A stretch of 64,000 nucleotides of DNA, taken from Streptomyces clavifer. GTDB taxonomy: Bacteria; Actinomycetota; Actinomycetes; Streptomycetales; Streptomycetaceae. The DNA lies in contig BMWJ01000004.1 in assembly GCA_014651175.1 (NCBI GenBank), positions 62,001 to 126,000 of the forward strand. The letters are read 5' to 3'. The notes below the pieces were generated by a model. It was not told the DNA's origin, did not search any database, and saw only the letters and a list, made by a program, of their open reading frames with translations. This document shows positions 33,786 through 42,083 of the stretch, piece after piece (position 1 is the stretch's first letter; each line of letters opens with the position of its first letter). A program made the translations under genes and the position numbers.

Positions 33786-34085
33786 ATGCTGACCCGATCC
33801 GCCACCTACCCTGACCGGGAGACCGCCCAGTGGGCCACCCAGCAGGTGGTGACCGCCAACGAGCAGGTCATCCACCGCTGGCTCGCCCAGGGGACGCGGG
33901 CCCGCCTCACCATCGAGGCCGCCTGGCCGTCCCGGGAGGAGCCCGTCGGGCGGGTGCTGCTGGAGGCGATGCTGCTCGCCGGGCAGGAGCCGCTCGACGT
34001 CCGGGCCGCCCGCGTCGTCCTGCGGCGGGAGCCTGACAGCCCGTACGGGTTCGTCGTACAGACCACCGTCCCGTTCTACCCGTAG
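33786..34085 (+). CDS. RNase A-like CdiA-CT toxin domain, N-terminally incomplete
   Basis: 99 aa. SATYPDRETAQWATQQVVTA, RLTIE, EPVGRVL and ARVVLRREPDSPYGFVVQTT follow the consensus of the bacterial RNase A-like domain of contact-dependent toxins. The usual N-terminal helix with the first catalytic His (GGHT..RHVG type) is missing, and no frame upstream supplies it. So this is an orphan toxin tail, possibly inactive or a donor cassette for recombination into a full-length toxin. It sits 13 bases before its immunity gene. Confidence 0.72.
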   Translation: MLTRSATYPDRETAQWATQQVVTANEQVIHRWLAQGTRARLTIEAAWPSREEPVGRVLLEAMLLAGQEPLDVRAARVVLRREPDSPYGFVVQTTVPFYP

Positions 34086-34098
34086 AGGCAGTGCGACC

Positions 34099-34755
34099 GT
34101 GTCCATGAAGCCCCTTGAGCACGACCGCCGCTACGGCGAGCTCGATCAGGTCCTGCGCGCCTACCTCGGCCAGAGCGCCGACGACACCGCCGAGCGGCGC
34201 AGCCGAGCCCTGGACGCCTATCTGCGCCACACCTGGCACACCCGGCCCTGGGCCATCGCGGAGGCGGAGCGGCAGCTGCGCGAATACAGCCGCAACCCCC
34301 CGGGACGCCTGCGGATCGACCTCGGGGAGTTCTACGCGGTCCCCGACGTGGGGATCCCCCAGTCCGCGATCGGCGACTGGCTGCTCCTGCTCGCCGACCA
34401 CCTCAAGCAGAGCATCGAGGACGGCGAGGTGCCGCCGCCCACGAACCCGCAGACGCACTGGGAGTGGCACGCACGGTTCCCGGAGACCGCGCAGCTGCTG
34501 GGCGGCTGGTTCTCGCAGGACATCGTCGACGAGTTCCCCGACCACGAGGCCGCGGTCGCGGACTACGCCGCCACCACCGACCCCCAGCTCGTCGCCCGCC
34601 TCGTCGGTGAGCTCCACGAACTGATCGCCCTCCCGCTGGACGAGGGCGACTACGCCGTGGCCGCCGCGGAACTCGGCATGGAGGTCAACCCGCCCGAGCC
34701 GTTCTCGTACGGAGCGTGGTTCCAGGCGGTGGCGACGGTTCTGAGCGCCGACTGA
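34099..34755 (+). CDS. CdiI-type immunity protein for the RNase A-like toxin
   Basis: 218 aa. The C-terminal 90 residues (ETAQLLGGWFSQDIVDEFPD, then DPQLVARLVGELHELIALPL and PFSYGAWFQAVATVL) match the CdiI_2-type immunity family. The N-terminal 100 residues (RSRALDAYLRHTWHTRPWAI) appear to be an extra domain. GTG 34099 is chosen; ATG 34105 is possible. Adjacent to the cognate toxin tail. Confidence 0.72.
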   Translation: MSMKPLEHDRRYGELDQVLRAYLGQSADDTAERRSRALDAYLRHTWHTRPWAIAEAERQLREYSRNPPGRLRIDLGEFYAVPDVGIPQSAIGDWLLLLADHLKQSIEDGEVPPPTNPQTHWEWHARFPETAQLLGGWFSQDIVDEFPDHEAAVADYAATTDPQLVARLVGELHELIALPLDEGDYAVAAAELGMEVNPPEPFSYGAWFQAVATVLSAD

Positions 34756-34802
34756 CGGCGTGGAGCGCGTGGGCGCCCGGCTCGCGCCCCGCCTGGTCTC
34801 AG

Positions 34803-34817
34803 TTCTGGTCTCATTCG
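34803..34817 (+). repeat. att-arm motif TTCTGGTCTCATTCG, copy 1
   Basis: A motif found about 100 bases before att copies 3, 5 (36706) and 6 (38986), each time shortly after the last cargo gene. It probably belongs to the attP arm of the elements that inserted here. Confidence 0.6.
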
Positions 34818-34909
34818 CCCCTGTCCGGGCCCGTCCGGACAGGGCCACCCTGGACGCTCCGCCGCAGGTCAGGACGGGTACGACCTCCGCCGGACAGCCG
34901 TACGAACAT

Positions 34910-34998
34910 TTGGAAAGCGTGTTGGGGGCAACCCCTCACGAGTTCGAATCTCGTATCCTCCGCCATTGCTCTCACCGGGCAATACGTCGAAGGGCCCC
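34910..34998 (+). repeat. attachment site copy 3
   Basis: An 89-base copy of the tRNA-Ser 3' end with one mismatch to copies 1 and 2 (GTCGAAG for GTTGAAG). It bounds the toxin-immunity segment on the right. Confidence 0.92.
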
Positions 34999-35020
34999 GC
35001 AGCTTGCTGCGGGGCCCTTC
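34989..35020. terminator. terminator beside att copy 3
   Basis: The same 14-bp stem and CTTG loop as at 32659-32690. Confidence 0.8.
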
Positions 35021-35061
35021 GACGTTGGTGGTTGCAGTTGTCACCAACGAGCTGCTGGCAC

Positions 35062-35250
35062 CTACCGACTGTTCAGAGCCTCACGGCACACGCCGCAGAA
35101 CATGGCCGTGTCGCGCCCGGACCGGTGCATCAGCTGGCCGCAGTCAGCGCACGGCCCCAACCCCCACGGCGGACAGCCCAGAGCCGCAGAGGCGGCAGCC
35201 CGCTCGACGGGCAAGATCAGCGTGGGATTGCCTGACCGTGGCGCCCGCAT
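35062..35250 (-). CDS. 62-aa zinc-ribbon ORF (tentative)
   Basis: Encodes MRAPRSGNPTLILPVERAAA and ends with CADCGQLMHRSGRDTAMFCG then VCREALNSR, a CxxC...CxxC zinc ribbon. No clear ribosome-binding site; it may be the tail of a longer decayed gene. It lies directly after att copy 3. Confidence 0.4.
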   Translation of the reverse strand: MRAPRSGNPTLILPVERAAASAALGCPPWGLGPCADCGQLMHRSGRDTAMFCGVCREALNSR

Positions 35251-35933
35251 GCGCGGCAGGGTGAATCCGCCGGTCGGCTGGCCCAGGTCTCGGATAGGCC
35301 GTGCGTCGCTGACGAACCAGCCCTCCTCACCCGCCCGGCAGTTCCTGTCGATCTCCTGTCGGCGAAGGTGATCTCATCGTCCTCCTCCTGCCCCGGTGCC
35401 ACGGGGAGAGGAAGCCCCACACGTCCGCTACGTTTTCGACGAGTGAACCCAAGGCTCGCTGCGGGGGCCTTCGACGTGTGTTGGGGCAACCCCTCACGAG
35501 TTTCGGGTCTCGCACCTCCGCAGCGTCCTGAGCAGGCGAACAGAGTGTCGGACCGCAACTAGCGCCGCGACCGGCAAGGGCTCTCGCTTCCCTGGGCACT
35601 GCCCATCTCGCCTAGGACACCACCGGGTTGACGCCGGACGGCCGCATCGAGACGGCCCGTAAGCGCGGCGAGCCCGAGCCCTGCGCATGAGGAACACCAC
35701 ACCATGCTGGAGCGGCTCGGACTTCGGTCCGCCACGGAATGCACCCCTGGTCGCTTCGCACCGGACGAGGCCAACACGCGCCTGCTGCGCCTCACGGCAC
35801 CATGAAGACGAGCCGTCCGGCCACGCAGCCGTTCACGGCCCTGGATGCTCCCGACTGGTCCACCGGCCGCCACGCACGGACAAGGACGTACGGACCGACC
35901 TCACATCCGCGTTGGGGTGGTCTCGGGCGTCGA
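35251..35933. other. decayed segment with att copy 4
   Basis: A degraded terminator (near 35452-35474) is followed by a degenerate att copy at 35476-35521 (TTGGGGCAACCCCTCACGAG recognisable). From 35620 to 35805 there are coding-like fragments, e.g. LTPDGRIETARKRGEPEPCA and MLERLGLRSATECTPGRFAP, without an intact gene. Confidence 0.45.
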
Positions 35934-36347
35934 CTACACGGCGACGAGGCGCACTCTGTCGCCGCAGAGCTTCGTCATGTCGTCAATATCAGAGGTGAGC
36001 ATGACGACCGGGCGGCGCTGACGCAGGGCCGCCTCGGCCACGGCGGCGTCGATGGCGTACTTGTGACCATGCAGCCCGGCGTTGATCAACATGGCTGAGG
36101 CGGCCTTGGCCTCCTCGTCGCCGATGTGCACGATCCGCACGCCGGACAGGACCCAGGCGAGCCGGGCCTTGTCGGTCCGGCGATGCACCGCTTCGATGAT
36201 GGTGAGCGCGCTGATGACCACCTCCATGCCCCGCTTGCGGGCTTCGGCGACGAGTGCGACGACGGGCTCGTGATCACTGACGAACTTCGACAGACCCTCG
36301 CAGTCGAGAACGAGGGTGCCTTCGTGGCTCAGCTTGCGGCGGGCCAC
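35934..36347 (-). CDS. PIN-domain toxin (VapC-like)
   Basis: 137 aa. The first Asp is in TLVLDCEGLSKFV, a Glu in ALTIIEAVHR, and the last acidic pair in VVMLTSDIDDMTKL: the PIN nuclease layout of toxin RNases. GTG 36347 has GAGGAGGGG upstream and overlaps the antitoxin gene by 19 bases. Cognate partner of the upstream gene. Confidence 0.85.
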   Translation of the reverse strand: MARRKLSHEGTLVLDCEGLSKFVSDHEPVVALVAEARKRGMEVVISALTIIEAVHRRTDKARLAWVLSGVRIVHIGDEEAKAASAMLINAGLHGHKYAIDAAVAEAALRQRRPVVMLTSDIDDMTKLCGDRVRLVAV

Positions 36348-36613
36348 TGCCCCTCCTCAGCGAACACCTCGTCGAAGACCCGGCGCGCCCGCTCCTGCTC
36401 GGGCTCGGAGATCGACCCCTGACGGCGTTCGTAGTCGGCCAGGTACTCATCCAAGATCTGACCGCGCAGCTCACGCTCCACCGCTTCGGTGATGAACGCG
36501 GAGAACTCACGCTTGCCGACCCTCCGGCGGATCGCCTCCGCCGTCCCCTCGGGAAGGGAGAGGCTGACCCTGGTGGCCGGCCCCTCACCGACGCTGTACG
36601 GAATATCGCTCAC
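36329..36613 (-). CDS. ribbon-helix-helix-type antitoxin
   Basis: 94 aa from GTG 36613. The N-terminal strand-helix-helix (TRVSLSLPEGTAEAIRRRVG, SAFITEAVERELRG) is DNA-binding, and the acidic C-terminal helix probably binds the toxin. A TGATAAT box ends only about 10 bases before the GTG, so the mRNA may be leaderless; a TTG start at 36634 is the alternative. It encodes the first gene of a toxin-antitoxin pair. Confidence 0.8.
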   Translation of the reverse strand: MSDIPYSVGEGPATRVSLSLPEGTAEAIRRRVGKREFSAFITEAVERELRGQILDEYLADYERRQGSISEPEQERARRVFDEVFAEEGQWPAAS

Positions 36614-36705
36614 GGGACTGACATTATCAAACAAGTAGGAATTCGACCGGGAAGCAGCACGCCGAATGAGGCGGGCTGCCCACCACTCACCTCGTGGTCC
36701 TCGGT

Positions 36706-36720
36706 TCTGGTCTCATTCAC
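36706..36720 (+). repeat. att-arm motif, copy 2
   Basis: TTCTGGTCTCATTCA, one mismatch to the copy at 34803, about 90 bases before att copy 5. Confidence 0.55.
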
Positions 36721-36795
36721 CTACGTTCAGCCGTGCCCGGACGCCGCTGGACAGTCCGCTCCACGGCTGGTCAGGACGCCCATGACCACCTCCGA

Positions 36796-36826
36796 CCCTC
36801 ACGAGTTCGAATCTCGTATCCTCCGC
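36796..36826 (+). repeat. attachment site copy 5 (T-arm core only)
   Basis: CCCTCACGAGTTCGAATCTC followed by GTATCCTCCGC: 31 bases identical to the T-arm and acceptor end of tRNA-Ser(GGA). The anticodon-arm side is lost. The remainder of 36614-37074 has no gene. Confidence 0.82.
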
Positions 36827-37074
36827 GGGCTGCGCATCGAAGTCGACGCCTCGGACAGCTCTCGCTCGCCAGGAGCCAGCCAGTCGTCGACGGGTAGCGT
36901 CACTCGGTCGGCGAGCGCATGATGCCCACGTAATCGCGGTCGAGCTCAGCTGCACGCAGCGCTGCGACAGCGGCTTCGACATGTCGGAACTGTACGAACA
37001 GGATGAACGGACTGGGACCAGTCCCGTAGAAGTAGCCACGCGGTATCGACGAGCCACTACTACGCTCGCCGACC

Positions 37075-37965
37075 ATGGACTGGGTCGAACGCACCGCGCA
37101 GTTGAGGCAGTGGACGCGGAGCGGGGTGAGGGCTCCGCACAAGCCATTGCTGCTCCTGTACGCGCTCAGTCGGTTCCAGCAGGACTCCGAAGGCGCGCTG
37201 CTGTACAGCGCGGTGGAAGACGACCTGGGGCGACTGCTCACGGAGTACGGCCCCGGCAACCGGACGACGCCCGCCTACCCCTTCCATCACCTGGTGAGTG
37301 ACGGCGTGTGGGAGGTGCGCACCGAGCGCGGGCCGGGGAGTCCCGGGACCCGGGTCAGGGAGCTGCGCGCAACCGGTGCCACCGGGCGGCTGACACCGGA
37401 GCTACGTACGGCGCTGCGGCGGGAGCCGTCCCTCCTCGGCCGCATGGCACGGGTGCTGCTCGATCTCAATTTCACGCCTTCCCTCCACGGCGAACTCTGT
37501 GAAGCCGTCGGCCTGGCGCTGGAGGAGGCCGAGGCGCCGGCTTTGAGCGCGCGTAGGCAGCGGGACCGGCGGATGCGGGAAATGGTCCTGACGGCCTACG
37601 AGTACCAGTGCGCTTTCTGCGGCTACGACGGAAGGATCGGGGCAGTGCCGGTCGGGCTCGAGGCTGCCCATGTGCGCTGGTGGGCCTTCGACGGACCGGA
37701 CGACATCGAGAACGGGCTGTGCCTCTGCTCGCTGCACCACAAGCTGTTCGACAAAGGCGTACTCGGTATCGGCGAGGGCCACCGCATCCTGGTCTCGCAG
37801 AGCTTCGTCGGCCGTAGCGCCGCCGCCCGGGAGCACGTCGTCATGCTTGCCGGCCGTCCGGTGATCGGGCCCCAGGCGGGCGTCCGCCCCGTCGCCGCCG
37901 ACCACCGTTCCTGGCACACCAGCCAGGTCTTCCACGGCAGCCCACGTCCCGCAGCGACCGACTGA
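37075..37965 (+). CDS. SBD-HNH restriction endonuclease (phosphorothioate-dependent type IV class)
   Basis: 296 aa. The N-terminal domain (about 1-150) starts APHKPLLLLYALSRFQQDSE and contains AYPFHHLVSDGVWEV, as in the sulfur-binding domain of ScoMcrA/SprMcrA-type enzymes that recognise phosphorothioated DNA. The C-terminal HNH domain is complete: CAFCGYDG, VGLEAAHVRWWAFDG, IENGLCLCSLHHKLFD. It would cut incoming phosphorothioate-modified DNA. No dnd modification genes are in the window. It sits between att copies 5 and 6 as a cargo gene. ATG 37075 lacks a clear ribosome-binding site. Confidence 0.82.
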   Translation: MDWVERTAQLRQWTRSGVRAPHKPLLLLYALSRFQQDSEGALLYSAVEDDLGRLLTEYGPGNRTTPAYPFHHLVSDGVWEVRTERGPGSPGTRVRELRATGATGRLTPELRTALRREPSLLGRMARVLLDLNFTPSLHGELCEAVGLALEEAEAPALSARRQRDRRMREMVLTAYEYQCAFCGYDGRIGAVPVGLEAAHVRWWAFDGPDDIENGLCLCSLHHKLFDKGVLGIGEGHRILVSQSFVGRSAAAREHVVMLAGRPVIGPQAGVRPVAADHRSWHTSQVFHGSPRPAATD

Positions 37966-38032
37966 CCGCCGACCTGGCGGTCACACGAATGCGCCGGCCT
38001 TCAGCTGGGGTGTTGCGACGACCACTGAAACC

Positions 38033-38135
38033 CAAGCTTGCTGCGGGGCCCTTCAACGTTCGTAGTCTCAATGAGACACTCTTCGGAGCCCTCCGGTCCG
38101 CCCCTCTCGGCGTCCTGAGCCACTGCCACCCGGCC
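38033..38135 (-). pseudogene. terminator and integrase-end remnant
   Basis: The plus strand shows GCTTGCTGCGGGGCCCTTC, half of the terminator found beside att copies 2 and 3. It is followed by DNA aligning with the last 20 codons of the remnant integrase at 32726 (VAQDAERGGPEGSEE against VAKEPDETGAEGSAA). So another element boundary lay here. The rest of 37966-38332 is empty except the vapB promoter. Confidence 0.6.
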
Positions 38136-38332
38136 CCTCCACGACGTCGTCGAGAGCGCCCACGGCACGCGGACCTCGTGCCACGAGGGAGCGCGCCCCC
38201 GAGTCCGGCGAGCAGTGGTTTGCCGCAGCTCCGTAGACGGCTGCTGCGGCGTTCGCCAGATACTCGCTCGAGGCATCTGGACATCCAGCGAGATATACGT
38301 GCTGTACGAGTTGATATCACCGGAGGTGCTCG

Positions 38333-38548
38333 ATGAGTCGCACAGTGATCGACCTCGACGACGAACTGCTGGCCGACGTTGCTCAGGCGTTGGGGACCGG
38401 CACCAAGAAGGAGACGGTCAACACCGCTCTGCGCGAGGTGCTCGAGAACCGCCGACGGGCACTCGCTCTCACTCGACTGCGGGCCACAGCGGGCGAGGGT
38501 GGCTTCGATCTGGATGTGTTCGAGGACAAGAGGGACTACCGGCGGTGA
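38333..38548 (+). CDS. vapB: VapB-type antitoxin
   Basis: 71 aa: SRTVIDLDDELLADVAQALG, KKETVNTALREVLENRRR, an Arc/MetJ-like ribbon-helix-helix, then FDLDVFEDKRDYRR, the toxin-binding tail. ATG 38333 follows GGAGG. GATAT and ATATC frame 27 bases at 38292-38318, a possible autoregulatory operator. The stop overlaps vapC (GTGA). Confidence 0.9.
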   Translation: MSRTVIDLDDELLADVAQALGTGTKKETVNTALREVLENRRRALALTRLRATAGEGGFDLDVFEDKRDYRR

Positions 38549-38967
38549 GCGCGGCACAGTTCCTGATCGACACCAGCGCGCTCGCCCGGTTCTTCCGCTC
38601 CGACGCCGAACAGTACGGCTGGGATCAAGCCGCCACGGCAGGGCTCGTCGCAACCTGCCCTGTCACCGAGCTGGAGTTCTTCTACAGCGCCCGCTCCGCC
38701 GCAGACCGTGCGCGCGGCATCGAAGACATGCGGCTGCTGTTCGGCTGGGTGCCTGTCGATGACCGCGCGTACGACCGAACCCGGCAGGTTCAGGAGCTGC
38801 TGACCCAGCGAGGCCAGCACCGTAGTGCGGGACCTGTTGACCTCGTCGTTGCCGCCGCCGCGGAACTCCAGGGCCTGACCCTCCTGCACCGCGACCACGA
38901 CTTCGATTGCATCGCCGCCATCACCGGCCAAGCCATGCAGTGGTACGGCCCGGAGGCCGGCAAATAG
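38545..38967 (+). CDS. vapC: VapC-type PIN toxin ribonuclease
   Basis: 140 aa. The PIN signature residues are complete: FLIDTSALARFF (Asp), CPVTELEFFY (Glu), GPVDLVVAAAAE (Asp) and LLHRDHDFDCIA (Asp). GTG 38545 overlaps the vapB stop. A typical tRNA- or rRNA-cutting toxin pair. Confidence 0.92.
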   Translation: MSAAQFLIDTSALARFFRSDAEQYGWDQAATAGLVATCPVTELEFFYSARSAADRARGIEDMRLLFGWVPVDDRAYDRTRQVQELLTQRGQHRSAGPVDLVVAAAAELQGLTLLHRDHDFDCIAAITGQAMQWYGPEAGK

Positions 38968-38985
38968 ACGCGTGCCCGTGCTCGG

Positions 38986-39000
38986 TTCTGGTCTCGTTCG
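38986..39000 (+). repeat. att-arm motif, copy 3
   Basis: TTCTGGTCTCGTTCG, one mismatch to the copy at 34803, about 90 bases before att copy 6. Confidence 0.55.
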
Positions 39001-39092
39001 CAGGCGCACAGCACAGTTCAGCCCGCCTGTAGTCGCCGGCTCCGTCAGAGGTCGGCACGCCCGTGACCGCCCCCGGATGCCCGGACACCATG

Positions 39093-39144
39093 TGGAAAGC
39101 GTGTGGGGGGCAACCCCTCACGGGCTCGAATCCCGTAGCGACCG
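39093..39144 (+). repeat. attachment site copy 6 (degenerate), right end of the island
   Basis: TGGAAAGCGTGTGGGGGGCA then ACCCCTCACGGGCTCGAATC: the 3' half of a Ser-type tRNA with a changed T-arm stem and acceptor. It marks the return to chromosomal genes; 39145-39317 has no gene. Confidence 0.75.
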
Positions 39145-39317
39145 CTGCGCGCCTTCGTGCTCGACCGCGAAGCCCCGCCCCTGGCCGCGCGCGGTGCCGG
39201 AAGATGATCGCGTGGCTCGACCTCGCAGCCCGGGGTGAAGCCGACGTGGTCTTGCTTCTCCTCCCCATCGGGCCGTCGCGTCGATAGCCTTGGGCAACTG
39301 GATGAGGGGGAGGGCGC

Positions 39318-40094
39318 ATGGCCGGGTTGAGCAGGCTCGACGGCAAGCGGGTTCTGGTGATCGGTGGTGGTGGGGCGGGGATCGGCAGGAGCATCGTCCG
39401 TGCCTGTGCGGCCGCCGGGGCGGCCGTGGTGGTGGTCGACGTGGATGCCGCACGGGCAGCCGAGGCGACGGACGAACTACGGGCGACCGGACACGTCGCC
39501 CATGCGCTGAGCGGTGACGTCCGCTCCCTCGAGCAGCTCGAGGCGCTGATCACCGGCGCGGCCGAACGGCTCGGCGGGCTGGACATCCTGGTCACGGTGG
39601 TCGGTGGGCAGGTGGCGTTCGTGCCCGCGGTCAAGCTGCACGAGATGGCCGACGAGGACTGGGACACCGTCTACGAACTGAACCTGCGCTACGTGGCCCG
39701 AGCGGTGCGGCACGTGCTGCGGCTGTTCCTGGAACAGGGCACGGGCGGGAACATCGTCAGTATCGGCTCGGTCACCGGATTCATGGCCGCGCCGAAACAG
39801 GCCGGTTACGGCGCTGCCAAGGCCGGCCTGTACAGCCTGGCGCGGACCGTCGCGGCCGAGTACGCGGCCGACGGGATCAGGATGAACGTCGTCGCGGGTG
39901 GGGCGATCAGCACCGCCGTCAACACCGGCTCCTCCGACGCATGGGTCCCTGAGATCCCGGCAGGCCGCTACGGCACGTCGGAGGAGATGGCGGCTGCGGC
40001 CGTCTACCTGGCCTCCGACGAGGCGCGCTACGTCACCGGTCAGCAGATCGTGCTGGACGGCGGCGTCTCGGTCCGGGGACCGTTTCCCGAATAG
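39318..40094 (+). CDS. short-chain dehydrogenase/reductase
   Basis: 258 aa. Rossmann motif VLVIGGGGAGIGRSIVRAC (TGxxxGxG variant), DVDAARAAE (NAD-type acidic residue), Ser in IGSVTG, YxxxK in GYGAAKAGL and C-terminal VTGQQIVLDGGVS. Classical SDR; substrate unknown. ATG 39318 follows GAGGGGGAGGG. First gene beyond the integration island. Confidence 0.93.
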   Translation: MAGLSRLDGKRVLVIGGGGAGIGRSIVRACAAAGAAVVVVDVDAARAAEATDELRATGHVAHALSGDVRSLEQLEALITGAAERLGGLDILVTVVGGQVAFVPAVKLHEMADEDWDTVYELNLRYVARAVRHVLRLFLEQGTGGNIVSIGSVTGFMAAPKQAGYGAAKAGLYSLARTVAAEYAADGIRMNVVAGGAISTAVNTGSSDAWVPEIPAGRYGTSEEMAAAAVYLASDEARYVTGQQIVLDGGVSVRGPFPE

Positions 40095-40206
40095 CCTGAC
40101 CGGAGCACGCCGTTGCGCCTCCCGGCAGCCGGGCGGCAAGGGCCTTCGCCGTCAGCGGCCCGAGCCCTGGTCCCGGTGGGCGGTGGCCGCCCGTCGACGC
40201 GACGGG

Positions 40207-40362
40207 TCACGCCCTGCGGACACGTCCCAGGCGGAGGGCCGAGACGAGGAAGAAGACGCCGCCGAGGAACGCGTAGCCGGCCAGGTTGCTCAGGGAGGCA
40301 CCGTCCTGGTCCGCCCGGGCACGCGGCGCCTGAGCGGCTGCCACCGGGGCCGCGTGACCCAT
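40207..40362 (-). CDS. 51-aa single-TM protein (tentative)
   Basis: MGHAAPVAAAQAPRARADQD then LSNLAGYAFLGGVFFLVSAL and a basic tail RLGRVRRA: one membrane helix with a cytoplasmic positive end. It lies 103 bases downstream of the AAA ATPase gene on the same strand. A longer N-terminus is possible. Confidence 0.4.
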   Translation of the reverse strand: MGHAAPVAAAQAPRARADQDGASLSNLAGYAFLGGVFFLVSALRLGRVRRA

Positions 40363-40465
40363 CGGGGCCGGCCGGACGACAGCTCCACGGGACGGACGAG
40401 ACGGCGACGGCGGGCGTCCGGGAGGGCGGCCCCCACCACCGCCCGCGGGCCGCCCTGACCCGGTT

Positions 40466-42028
40466 TCAGTCGCCCAGGAACACGACCCTGCGCGACGGTG
40501 CGCCGCCGGAGTACGGGGTGGTGGCCTGGCGGCCGGCCGGGACGGCGCGTTCGCGGCCCCAGGTCCTGATGTCGTCGACCTGCTCCGGGTTGGTGCGGCT
40601 GAGCGGAGTCGTGTTGGCGAAGGTCTGCAGGACGAACGTCGGGTGCAGCGCCTCCGCACCGCCGTTGAGCAGCACCTCGGCGCCCACGTCGTGCAGTGCG
40701 GACTCGATGTCGGCCCCCGCGAAGCCCTCGGAGATGTCCACCAGCCGCTCCACCTGGTCCGGGTCCGGTTCCGCCTTCACATAGCGCCTGTAGTACATCT
40801 CGATGATCTCCTTGCGGTCCTGGCCGTCCGGCAGGTCGACGAAGAACAGCTCGTCGAAGCGGCCCTTGCGCAGCAGCTCGGGCGGCAGGCTGCGCACGTC
40901 GTTGGCGGTGGCGACGACGAACGCCCTGGATTCCGACTCCTGGAGCCAGAAGAGGAACTGCCCGAGTACGCGCTGGGGAACGCCGGACTGGTCGTTTCCG
41001 CCGGCCAGGCCCTTCTCGATCTCGTCGATCCACAGGATGCAGGGCGCCACCCGGTCCGCGGTGGCGAGCGCCTCCCGCATCCGGCTCTCCGACTCCCCCA
41101 GGTACTTGCCGTGGATGCTGGCCATGTCGAGGCGGTAGAGGGGGAGTTGCCACTGCTGGGCCACGGCCTTGGCCGAGAGGGACTTGCCGCAGCCGGGGAC
41201 ACCCACCAGGAGCACACCGCGGGGCGGTCGCAGCCCGGTGGCCCGCAGGTCCGCGTGCATCAGGCGGTGCTTGCGGGCCAGCCAGTCGCGCAGGCTGGAC
41301 AGGCCGCCGACCGAGTAGTCCGCCGCCTTGAGGCTGAGCCGCTCCAGGCCGGCGAGGTCACTGAAGATCCGGTCCTTCGAACGGGCCAGGACCAGGACGT
41401 CGTCCGGTTCGACCGATCCCTTGGCCACGATCGTCGCCATCAGGTTGACCGCCTCCCCCTCGGTCACCCCCTGGAGGAACTCCGAGGCGCGCCGGGCGTC
41501 GTCCTGCGTCCACGCGATGGGGACGACACCGCGGTGGTCGGTGAGGAAGTCACTGATGATCGCGTACATCTCGTCCTGGTCGGGCAGGTCGAGCTGGAGG
41601 CTCATACCGAGTCGCTGCAGGCCGCTCCAGATCGGGTTGTCGGTGATGAGCACGATGCTGCCGGCGTTGGTGTCGGCGAGGCGGGCCAGCTCGGCGACAT
41701 GGCGGGTGAACGGGGTGTCGGAATCCAGCCCGTCCGGGTCGACCAGGATGACGGTGGCCAGCTGCCTGGCGCCGAACTGGGCCGCCATGTAGTCCATGGC
41801 GCCCGTCAGTGAACGGTCGTCGAGCACCGTGCTGTTGGTACGCAGGTCACGCAGACCGGTCGCCCGGGTGTAGATCCAGAAGGGCTGGGCCGCGCGCTTC
41901 GGCTGCTCGGCGACCTCCTTCACCAGGCGGAGCGCCCGCCGTTGCTCGATGGTGCGCACGCCGATCACCGGAACGCGCGCGGTGAGGTAACTCTCCAGGT
42001 CCAGCCGGCTCTCGCCGTAGTTCGCCAT
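40466..42028 (-). CDS. Ycf46-like AAA ATPase
   Basis: 520 aa from ATG 42028 (MANYGESRLDLESYLTARVP). The N-terminal 240 residues resemble the Ycf46 family pre-domain (VIGVRTIEQRRALRLVKEVA, ATVILVDPDGL). The AAA module has Walker A LLVGVPGCGKSLSAKAVA, Walker B CILWIDEIEKGL, sensor 1 FVVATANDVRSL and Arg fingers RKGRFDELFFVDLPD. No protease domain or membrane helix. It ends a minus-strand operon of unknown genes facing the caspase/CHAT cluster, and could remodel or load the coiled-coil protein encoded at 43021. Confidence 0.88.
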   Translation of the reverse strand: MANYGESRLDLESYLTARVPVIGVRTIEQRRALRLVKEVAEQPKRAAQPFWIYTRATGLRDLRTNSTVLDDRSLTGAMDYMAAQFGARQLATVILVDPDGLDSDTPFTRHVAELARLADTNAGSIVLITDNPIWSGLQRLGMSLQLDLPDQDEMYAIISDFLTDHRGVVPIAWTQDDARRASEFLQGVTEGEAVNLMATIVAKGSVEPDDVLVLARSKDRIFSDLAGLERLSLKAADYSVGGLSSLRDWLARKHRLMHADLRATGLRPPRGVLLVGVPGCGKSLSAKAVAQQWQLPLYRLDMASIHGKYLGESESRMREALATADRVAPCILWIDEIEKGLAGGNDQSGVPQRVLGQFLFWLQESESRAFVVATANDVRSLPPELLRKGRFDELFFVDLPDGQDRKEIIEMYYRRYVKAEPDPDQVERLVDISEGFAGADIESALHDVGAEVLLNGGAEALHPTFVLQTFANTTPLSRTNPEQVDDIRTWGRERAVPAGRQATTPYSGGAPSRRVVFLGD

Positions 42029-42083
42029 GGGGGCCTTCGCTCTCGTTCGTCGTCGTACGGGATTCGGTCGCCCGGCGGGCCCG

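Noticed and set aside
35687-35998. Plus-strand ORF before the PIN toxin
   Set aside because: It runs into the 3' end of the PIN toxin gene, and the better coding-like pieces lie in other frames, so it is treated as debris.
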